From Siphonodentalium dalli (taxonomy: Eukaryota; Mollusca; Scaphopoda; Gadilida; Siphonodentaliidae), in assembly GCA_032622095.1 (NCBI GenBank), contig CP136067.1:59957893-60021892 (forward strand): a stretch of 64,000 nucleotides of DNA, in the 5' to 3' direction. The translations under genes and the position numbers were made by a program. Under the pieces are notes generated by a model. That model worked only from the letters and a program-made list of their open reading frames with translations, was not told the origin of the DNA and did not search any database. Below, in pieces: positions 55,311-64,000 of the stretch; positions within the stretch are counted from its first letter, which is position 1, and each line of letters starts with the position of its first letter.

Positions 55311-56500
55311 TTTTACGGGGGACAAAAATGTGTCACGATGTGACATACGTGCGCAATCATGGTCTTTTATAACTCGTCAGTGGCAGTTAAAATGGGTCAC
55401 CAATCTTTGTGTTTCTGGTCCGTACTCGACCATGCGGTGTACTGGGTCAAATATGGTGACAATTAGATGTGTTTGTCCGAAAAGACGATGGCCTTAATTT
55501 TGACTTGCTTGTGAGGATATCGAGAATTTCGTGCAGTGCGGTGAAGTGGAATAGCTGGTTTTCGCCAGTGTCAATGGGAACTTTCAGGGAAAACAACGTT
55601 AGTAAATGTTTTAACGATTGTTTTTCGAGTTGTCTGCAACAGAGGTAAAAAGTTAATTTTCTTGCGTTTATTGAACATTTTAGAGATGCCGATTGAACTG
55701 AAAATGCAACATGTCAATATATTTTGAATGTGTATGTTGAGGAATGTATTTGGCTGACAGAGCCGTATATATACTGGTATACGAAAAAACTTTTCCTGGT
55801 TTTGTCTTTGATAGTCTCAGATTGATCCACTGTCTTGGTCGGGTCTTAACATAACGAGCACTTGTGTTGTGCATTTTGTTTAGGGACATTAGGTGACTGA
55901 GGGCACCGATTGCAGAGGTGGGGGGGGGGGGGTGGGTAACAGCCATGATTGTCAAATTGGTGCTTAACTTAAAATATACAGAATTATAGACAATAATATG
56001 TGGGGCAATGTGTAATAGGACCACCTATTATTATCATAATTCAGTCAACAATTCTGGATTGAAAGAGAAAGTTCAATGAAAGTCAATTCATAATTCAGTT
56101 AAGTTACAAGTGACAGAGCATATTTTGTGGGTTTTTTTTATAATGTCATCTTATTGCTTTTCTAGTAGACAATTCAGACAATAAGTATATGTATGTGGCA
56201 ATACTAAATCAGAATTAGTTATACAATATTGTTACCATGATTCATAATAAACAATTAATTGAATTAATGAGAATCAATGGTCACAATTCAGTTTATTATG
56301 AGTGTGTGACAAAAAGCAGTCATTTGGTGCTAATGCAAGTGAATAATTATATAAAGTATATAAAGTATATAAAGGCACAATAAAGTGGTTTATTTCGATC
56401 ATGAGATGTGGTGGAATCTATGGTTTAAATGCAATGTGCTGTGATTGAGGCTACTAGCATGGTAGAGTTGTCCTGCTGGATACGCTTTTGGTGTGATCTG
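55311..56500. other. Intergenic stretch with a G13 run
   Basis: A G13 homopolymer lies at 55920-55932 and a short ATAAAGTAT tandem at about 56350-56375. No gene recognised. Confidence 0.35.
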
Positions 56501-56506
56501 AACCTT

Positions 56507-56592
56507 TTTCGCGCGGATTTTTGTTCTGATAAAAGCCCCTAAAACTGTCCTGCTAATGTGATGAGGAATTCTAAATAATGTGCACATTAAGT
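56507..56592 (+). repeat. Isolated unit of the 57.9-58.3 kb tandem repeat
   Basis: TTTTTCGCGCGGATTTTTGT to AATGTGCACATTAA matches the core of the tandem units at 57980-58227. Confidence 0.8.
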
Positions 56593-56595
56593 AAT

Positions 56596-56684
56596 GGTTA
56601 GAGCACAAGAATAGTTCTTTACCAGAATAAATCGAGTCGGAGACGAGATTTATTCTGGTAAAGAACTATTCGCGTGCTCTGACC
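56596..56684. repeat. Near-perfect palindrome (38 bp arms)
   Basis: GGTTAGAGCACAAGAATAGT and following (56596-56633) is inverted at 56647-56684 with about four mismatches and a 13 bp loop. It lies directly after the isolated tandem unit. Confidence 0.8.
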
Positions 56685-57885
56685 TATACTTAGAGCACAA
56701 TTGACCGCACATAATGCGATTATCTCGAAATACGCAATTGATCGTGCGTTGAACACGACGTACAATTCGTGCGCTGGCCGAGATGAACACAATGACCCGT
56801 TAGCCACACCAATCATCGTGATTACCCATGCAGTGATCGCCATTGAATGTGAATAAATATGTCCGAAACGACAAACCAAGTCACCCGCAGATGCATGTGT
56901 TTGGCAAGTCAAATGTGGAAGTCGCATGATTGTGTCTTACTATTATTATATACATTGCATAAGTGGATCATGAATTCCGAATAAGTCTGTGTGCCAGAAT
57001 GATGACATGGAATTTGGACCTGTAACCAACAACCAACTACTTTTTGCCAAATGTAATGGTGCACATCATTATTATGTGACAAACGTGTCGCCTTTTGAAG
57101 AAACTGTTTCGAAATTACTATACCATAATAGTCCATTGGTTCCTCCAGATTCTCCAGATACAAGTTATGTTATTAGTTATATCGGATATGTGGAGCGCTA
57201 TATAGTGAAGTGGTGATTCTGTTGGATTATTGGATATATCACTATTTAGTGGTTCCAAATGTAAATGTTAATTCGTTTAGTTTCATCGTTGGATTAGTGG
57301 TCCTGAGAATATTTTCGGAACTGGATTAGTTTTGTGGAATAATTATAATAAATGTAATTATTCTACTAGTTAATAAATAATTCAACCAATGCATGTGTTA
57401 CTATTGCCACCCCCTCAGTTCGTCCTGTTGATGTATATATATATTGTATTTTTGGTAAATCACACCCAATTCCCAAGGCTGGCAAACTAATATTTCAGTG
57501 ATATCCCATTGTTTGACACGCGCCACTCTTAACAAACAAATCGCGCGGTCGTTTCAATGTAGCTTCAGTTATTATACAAGAGGACATGCATCCCCCACCG
57601 CACACCCCTTATACGCCGTCCCTATATATGTGCCTGTTTAGTATATTAGAGGTGCATAGATAGTAACGGCGTATAATGGCAGTGTGTTTGGGGAAGCAGA
57701 GCGATGTTCGTGCCCCTGTGGCCTCTGGTAATTGAAGCTGCATGCTTCGGAGCGCCCGTGCGATTTGTCTGTTGTGAGTTGCGTGTGCCTAACAATGGGG
57801 TAATCATTGAACTATTCATTCGCCAGCCTTGGGAATCAGTGTGCTCTACCAAAAATCAGGGAACGATTGCAACAATGTGATTGTG
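56685..57885. other. Intergenic stretch, nothing recognised
   Basis: Short frames on both strands near 56900-57200 have no recognised domain or splice support. Confidence 0.3.
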
Positions 57886-58290
57886 CTCTAATTGATATAA
57901 ACGTTTCGGTCAGGTGTCCTCGATTCATATATATTATTTTATACCCCTGAATCTATATATATATTTTTTATTTATTTTTCGCGCGGATTTGTGTTCTGAT
58001 AAAAGCCCCTAAAACTGTCCTGCTAATGTGATGAGGAATTCTAAATAATGTGCACATTAATTGATAGAAACATTCCGGTCAGGTGTCCTCGATTCATATA
58101 TATTATTTTATACCCCTGAATCTATATATATATTAATTTTTTTTTTCGCGCGGATTTTTGTTCTGATAAAAACACCTAAAACTGTCCTGCTAATGTGATG
58201 AGAAATTATAAATAATGTGCACATTAATTGATAGAAACGTTCCGGTCAGGTGTCCTCCATTCATATATATATTATGTTATGCCCCGGAAT
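57886..58290 (+). repeat. Tandem repeat, ~2.5 units of ~165 bp
   Basis: Units contain CGGTCAGGTGTCCTC, CATATATATTAT, CCTGAATCTATATATA, TCGCGCGGATTT, AAACTGTCCTGCTAATGTGA and AATGTGCACATTAATTGATA. They start near 57890, 58056 and 58228, and run into an AT microsatellite. Confidence 0.85.
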
Positions 58291-58299
58291 CTATATATA

Positions 58300-59275
58300 G
58301 ATATATATATATATATATATATACTAGAAGGTGACCCGACTTCGTCCGGGCTTTGACCTTGAATTGTCCATTTTGAAGGTCAAGGTCAAGTGGGGTCACG
58401 ATTTGACCCGTCCAAAACACAGTGCCCGAACAAAAGTACCCGACAAAAGTACCCGTCGAAATCCATCCGGTTTTACCCGATTTGACCTTGAATTGACCAT
58501 TTTGAAGGTCAAGGTCAGGTGGGGTCAAACACCAACACCCCAAAAATGGTGGAAATCGGCCCAGCGGGTACCGGGAAATCGGCCCAGCGGATACCGAGAT
58601 ACCCTATGCATCAAATTTCGTCCGTAAAAATCCGCCAGTTTAACCCGATTTGATTTCCACTGAAGTATATAAACGCGCCTCATATACACACGCTCATTAA
58701 TTATCAAGTTTCAACGTAAAGATAAATTACCATCGGTGCCCGAGATATCGCCAAGACGTCTGAAACAGTCAAATGCATCGGCCTGTTAAGAGTTAACGTG
58801 ATCTAACTTTATGACCTCTAACGACGTCATAGAAGTTACGCATTGTTTTTACCCTGATAGAAGATCGTACCACTTCTTCTTAATAATTGAGGCAGATAAC
58901 TAAAACGGATACATACATATTATATATCGTTGGAAAGAGGAAACACGAAAGATTCTCATATTGTCATTATTATGACTGGCATGTTATTATTCGCGCTGTT
59001 TCGAATCGATTTGTAAGCACCGAACTGAAATATATTAGCGCAAAACGGCGTAAAAACAGATTTGACCTCGGCACGTGAAAAGTTGACCTCGCACGGACAA
59101 ATTAATAGGCCTATGTTGGTCCTGACCCGAAAATACCTCCACATACCAAGTTTCATCGAAATCGGCTGGGCCATTTTCGAGTCCATCGATTACACACACA
59201 CAAACACACAAACAAACAAACAAACAAGTTTACAGATCTTCCAAAATATATAATAGATATATATATATATATAAC
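58300..59275. mobile_element. Repeat element bounded by AT microsatellites, with nuclear-receptor-like half-sites
   Basis: Starts at an AT run with CTAGAAGGTGACCCGACTTC and ends with CACACAAACACAAACAAACAAACA and another AT run. Inside, TTTTGAAGGTCAAGGTCA occurs twice (near 58371 and 58500), each after GACCTTGAATTG. Start and end resemble invertebrate non-autonomous retroposons, but no coding region or duplication is clear. Confidence 0.45.
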
Positions 59276-59808
59276 ATTCTGCAGTGGAAGATATCGATCA
59301 ATATTTAAAGTGATGTGAAACGTAAATTGAACCTCACAATTGAGTTTTCTGCGTTATCATGTGGGAAGAGCAAATAAAATAACCTCGATACACCAAAATC
59401 CCCTACCCGCTAGTCGTTGTGTACACATTATACGGCCGTGTAACTAATGTTTACATTGTCCCCAAGCGTCCCGAAACTTTTCATCACAAACGCGATATAA
59501 ATAAACCGACCGAATCCGATGTGTTGTATTGTGCAATCGCAGAGACACCGGGGCACTTCCGATCGAATCTGCTTTCATTCTCAGAAAACATTATGGCTAC
59601 CAGGAAGGGTCACCGGTTCGGTGTATACATAATAGCCTCACAGAAAAAGCGAAAACAGATTGACTGACCGATTGAGAAACCTTTCAAGAATATCAATCGG
59701 TAGTCAATTCTAAATGGGGGGGGGGGGTAGAGAAGGAATTGTTGCCGGGAAACCATCAACGGCCGAATGTTGACCGAGTTCACAGTGGATCAACGGACAC
59801 GAACCAAA

Positions 59809-59923
59809 ACCGGAAGTCGTAGATTTCGAGGTGGAGAAATATCAGTCGACAAATATTTGTTGACATTTTTTGACGTGTTTTGGGGAAAATAAACGCTTGG
59901 ATACCATATCTGACCAACTGAAG
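59809..59923 (+). promoter_or_regulatory. Candidate host promoter and non-coding first exon
   Basis: ACCGGAAGT (59809-59817) is a consensus ETS-family site, common just upstream of housekeeping-gene starts. About 100 bp later, CTGAAG is followed by the strong donor GTGAGT at 59924. The interval between has no ATG, as expected of a 5' UTR exon. Later exons would lie to the right, possibly beyond the window. The support is motif-level only. Confidence 0.3.
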
Positions 59924-60010
59924 GTGAGTGAATATTTCTTCACTAATGTTCGGACACCGACGATCAATGTAAGGCAGTCGTCAGTGTTCTATCGCGGGAA
60001 AAATGCCATT

Positions 60011-61005
60011 TAAGGGCTTTGTGGACCCAATTTTTCCAAAATTTCCCTAAATTTTATAGAGTCAGAATAAAGGATTCTGTTCATGTATATTAGTAATAAT
60101 AGAAACCATGCCCATTGATGCAGCATTTTGATAGTATACTTCATGGTGGATTATGTTAGAAATACAAAATGTGAACTTTATTGAGATTTAAAAAAAATTA
60201 ATTTACAGGCAATGGTCCAAGAAAAACAAAGTCCAAATTTAAGAATCAAATATGGGAATATGTACTGAACACTGATGAATGATGTATTACAAAAAGAATA
60301 TTATATTTCTTGAGTGTTCTTTGATAAAATTACTTTGAACCGGTTGTTGACAAATGATATACTAACTTCATAATATTGTTGACTGAGAGGCAGCAGTTAA
60401 TGGGTCAACCTTTCATGGCTGATACATCCAGTCCAGTATGAATGGCTTTTTACCAGTGTCAACAGGTGTCAAACTTCCACATGGTGTTCACCCTGAGTGA
60501 GTGGTGACCTACTTACTAGAATTAGTGTGGAAATCTGGTAGGGGTATGATTGAGGATTAGCATTCTATTGTCAACAGATTCCAGAGCAGTTACAATGGCC
60601 AGCTGTTAACCCGTGCCTGCTACCACCCATATAGCCAACATTCAAGCAAGTATATGTCATTTGTCAACAACCGGTTCAAAGTAATTTTATCAAAGAACAC
60701 TCAAGAAATATAATATTCTTTTTGTAATACATCATTCATCACAGTGTTCAGTACATATTCCCATATTTGATTCTTAGATTTGGACTTTGTTTTTCTTGGA
60801 CCATTGCCTGTAAATTATTTTTTTTTAAATCTCAATAAAGTTCACATTTTGTATTTCTAACATAATCCACCATGAAGTATACTCTCAAAATATTGCATCA
60901 ATAGGCTCGGTTTATATTATTACTAATATACATGAACAGAATCCTTTATTTGGACTCTATAAAAATTTTGGAAATTTTGGAAAAATTGGGTCCACAAAGC
61001 CCTTA
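60011..61005. repeat. Long inverted repeat with ~350 bp arms
   Basis: 60011-60360 is the inverted copy of 60652-61005 with few mismatches and 1-2 bp indels. Outer ends read TAAGGGCTTTGTGGACCCAA; inner ends read CCGGTTGTTGACAAATGA. The spacer is about 290 bp and non-coding. The structure would form a long RNA hairpin if transcribed. It could be a foldback element. No duplication at the ends was identified. Confidence 0.85.
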
Positions 61006-61198
61006 ATCATCGCCGCGAGACGTTTTTCTCCCCCAAAATATTCCAGAAAATCATACTTTTCACATTCATCGTAGACATCTGTCGCAACAACCGATATACC
61101 AATCGAAAGGCCTGTTTTTCCCCCACAAATACATATTTTGAGTATTTTCACGGACTGTCTCAAAATTCCAAATTTAATCTTTTTATGCGGGTACCCAC

Positions 61199-61419
61199 CT
61201 CGAAAATACTGTCCGGTTAGTCCTGTACACCCCGGAATTTAGTCGCAATCCACCAGACCCGGCGGACAGTTTTTGTTGTTCAATCAAGAGTCGAAATGGA
61301 TTAGTTAGTTGACTGCCTTTCGTTAACAGTGGCACGTTTTTGGCCAACTGCTTTTCTGTTGCAACTATTGTATACTGATCAAGCTTAGTTACCGAGTACA
61401 GTTTGCAATTTGTTCTCAT
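61199..61419 (-). CDS. Possible initiator exon of an unidentified gene
   Basis: On the minus strand an ATG-started frame encodes about 73 residues of non-low-complexity sequence (for example LTNPFRLLIEQQKLSAGSGG). It reaches a GTGGGT donor (plus-strand 61193-61198) just before its stop, so it could be a first coding exon. Composition and the donor are the only support; I do not recognise the protein, and chance is quite possible. Confidence 0.25.
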
Positions 61420-62730
61420 AATATTCGTTCAGGTCATGTAAGGTCATTAATCAAAGAATTATTTATGAAAATATTTTTAGAACAAGGATATTACAATGCC
61501 CCCCACGACCAAGGCCGTAGCAACAGGATTGTTGTGATGGCGGGTGGTGTAGATGTATTTTCCAATAGTTTGATATTTCAGCCAGTATTTAGTGTGAAAT
61601 TTGATACTTGAATTATTTTTTTTAAATTCGATTAATTTCAGAAAAACAAATTGGGACCCATGGCTGTTTTTTTCATTATGGCCACTTTCGGGACCCACCA
61701 CCCCAATTTTGATTACGATTGTATAATGTTTTCGCTACATTTTCGGGTACACACCCCTTTATTTTTATGTTTTAAACTACTGGCACCCACCCATATTTCG
61801 GACAATTTTCGCTAATATTACATATTATAGCATAGCCATTAAATATGCACATGTTTATTTCCATTTCTATGGGAGGCCAAATTCACATTTCATAATTAAT
61901 TGCAGTTAAGCAATAGCACTTAATCATAATTATTTGCGATTAAGCGCAATTCATGGTTATATGAGAAGAATAGGGGCCTCGTTAGCCTCACATCTAAAAA
62001 TAGAATCTTTGGGGTCTAAAATTGGTTGTACTAAAATATTCCCAAAATATCAAAAACCCAAAAATTATTTTTCCAAAAAAAAATTTCAAAAATTATTTTT
62101 TCCAAAAAATTTCAAAATCCCAAAACTTCCAAAAAATTTTAAAACCCCAAAATTTTAAAATTTCAAAACCCTCCAAAATTATTTCTCTAAAAAAAAAGTT
62201 TAAATAAAAAATTTATAACGAGTTTTCGGTTTCTGATAATCTCGATATTAAAATGTCGAATGTTAAATTATTTGCGCGTAATATCTTTCGTTATTTTTTT
62301 TGTTCAAATATTTTTCAATGTATTTATTAATCGATGTTTAGAAATAGCTTTATTGGACATTGTGACCATCGATATGAATGCATACATTCCAGTGTTTTAT
62401 CGGACGCAGTTCATATAATTGTCATACCTGAAAATAGACACTATTACTTTTACATAAATAATAAAGAGCGTTTATTCTTTACACTCTCTCTATCCCATAT
62501 GACAGGTGTGTATTATCGTGAATTATTGGAAGTATTGAGACTAACGGTCGAAAATTGTAATGTGAAATTACAACCCTCCAGAATGAATTGTCATATTCGC
62601 TGTACACGCAATCACACACGCGACATTGGTGGTAACAATGTGTCTTTCACACCTTTGCTTTACCAAATGAATTATATTATTTCCCCGGTCACAGTTATAT
62701 GCTATTCAGAAAACATATCGATTTAATGTC
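61420..62730. other. AT-rich low-complexity region with one unproven frame
   Basis: 61980-62210 consists of AAAATT/CCAAAA low-complexity sequence. A 130-codon frame at 62334-62726 (+) is free of low complexity but has no recognised domain. Confidence 0.3.
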
Positions 62731-62736
62731 TGAACA

Positions 62737-62792
62737 AATGAGCAAAAAAATGAGCAAATGAGCAAAAAAATGAGCAAATGAGCAAAAAATGA
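62737..62792 (+). repeat. ATGAGCAAA minisatellite
   Basis: Alternating ATGAGCAA and ATGAGCAAAAAA units, about five to six in total. Confidence 0.9.
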
Positions 62793-63552
62793 GATGTAAC
62801 ATTATATCACTGTTATTGTATCAATTGATAGGTTCAGACAAGTTCGATGTTTAGAAAAGAAAAGTTACCTATAATTCTGCTGTGGTTAAGCAGTCCATTA
62901 TTTAGGGCATACCTGTATGTAGGCCTATCAGTGGATGAATAGTCTGTCGGAGAAGTACTGTGTAGACAGGTCTTGACGGTAAGAGAGTCAGACGAGAAGT
63001 GAAGGCTCGGCTATTAAAACATAGTAATGCGATAGCGAACATCAAACGAGTCTGCGCACGCATATCTGTCAAAAGGATACAATAGCAGTCATTGGTCAAT
63101 TTATCCCCGGTGTCAGCTCAGTACCCAATCGGGACGAAGCCGAAGGTCAACTCATTTTTTTTGCTCATTATAGTACGTCACTTGGACATTTTATCAGTTT
63201 ATCACGTGATCACTAAATGTGGCAATCGGGTATCCACCGATGCCTGCAATTTATTATTTATAATAATTGGACTCATTGATCTCACGTAAATAATACTCTT
63301 AGTTGTTCCAATAAAATAGTTATCAAATTCGATCACCAATAGATTTGACTGTGGAATATAATGACCTTTAACTTATTTATCGATCTATGTTAGAACATGG
63401 TCTTAACAAAAAACTTGACCATAACAAAAATTACCTTACATTTATGCATGAATCTAATTAGACCATACGTAAATATTGTCAGCTTATCGTCTGATGAGCA
63501 AATCCGATGTTTATCAAAAAATAGTACAACTTCCAGTTGGTAATTACTCTTA

Positions 63553-64000
63553 CGAATGAAGAGCGTTAAACATATACGAAATTACTACACGAATGAACTG
63601 AAATTTATATTTTCACATCTTACCAACAACAGATACAGACATAGTCATAGTGTTATACTATCTTACATGTACCCGTGCTATGACATCATTCGAAGGGGCA
63701 ATACACTCAAGGAGTTAAAGTGACACGAAACAAGGGACGTGATGTAATATTGGTGTTTGAATCTTAAAGGAACACAAGACACTCTAAAGGGGCACTCATT
63801 ATGAATGAATGTTAACAATACAAGCACACGAATGAAGAGCGTTGAACATATACAAAATTACTACACGAATGAATTGAACCTTGAAATTTATATTTCACAT
63901 CTTACCAACAACAGCTACAGGCATTATCATAGGGTTATACTGTCTTGCATATACACACGCTATGACATCATTAAAGGCGGACAATCCACTCACGATGTGA
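63553..64000 (+). repeat. Direct tandem repeat, ~277 bp period, running off the window
   Basis: CGAATGAAGAGCGTT at 63555 recurs at 63832. It is followed in both by AATTACTACACGAATGAA, CACATCTTACCAACAACAG and GCTATGACATCATT. The second unit reaches the window end, so the array may continue. Confidence 0.85.

Noticed and set aside
60957-61163. Minus-strand 68-codon frame next to the possible initiator exon
   Set aside because: Its C-terminal part is inside the inverted repeat arm and no splice acceptor or known domain supports it.
62022-62207. Lys/Phe/Asn-rich frames
   Set aside because: Low-complexity AAAATT/CCAAAA sequence.

Overview
The window reads as nuclear DNA of a metazoan, most likely a marine invertebrate (lophotrochozoan or basal deuterostome; not resolvable by eye). 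It is AT-rich, has no bacterial gene organisation, shows GT-donor splice sites, and is dominated by repeats: several LINE clades, PIF/Harbinger and TTAA-type DNA elements, foldback hairpins, satellites and long homopolymer G/C runs.

Host genes are sparse. The best candidates are two paralogous first coding exons (217-295 and 29253-29337, both minus strand). Both encode a peptide like the N-terminus of invertebrate Amt-type ammonium transporters and both end in a phase-1 splice donor. Weaker candidates are a non-coding first exon with an upstream ETS site (59809-59923) and a possible minus-strand initiator exon (61199-61419).

Region by region: 0.7-1.2 kb holds Harbinger remnants. 2-9 kb holds hairpins, minisatellites and the first copy of a long composite repeat. 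9.9-12.4 kb is a decayed gag-like region broken by a 5'-truncated L1-like LINE. 12.97-13.93 kb is a Harbinger deletion derivative and 15.68-16.32 kb a TTAA-type MITE. 17.04-27.58 kb and 31.87-38.48 kb are two direct copies of one ~3.8 kb segment. Copy A is split by a 6.7 kb element with ~0.9 kb terminal inverted repeats, a ~190 bp satellite core and an L2/CR1 fragment. Copy B is split at a different point by a 2.8 kb head-to-tail pair of units encoding an acidic/basic Gag-like protein with a structured 3' end. The second unit is itself split by a ~0.94 kb insertion carrying a palindromic E-box/CCAAT motif.

41.15-48.13 kb is a nearly complete LINE (SGNH-domain ORF1; endonuclease/RT ORF2 with two frameshifts) flanked by an identical 76 bp target-site duplication. 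49.26-52.84 kb (minus strand) is a CR1/L2-like LINE with an intact 1037-codon endonuclease-RT ORF and a (TAG)n tail. The right end holds a ~180 bp tandem array (53.7-55.3 kb), further tandem repeats and hairpins, a 350 bp-arm inverted repeat (60.0-61.0 kb) and a tandem repeat that runs off the window.

The window is best understood as layered mobile-element insertions around an old ammonium-transporter gene duplication. The most novel-looking items are the tandem Gag-only units, the satellite-cored long-TIR element and the LINE with the 76 bp duplication.
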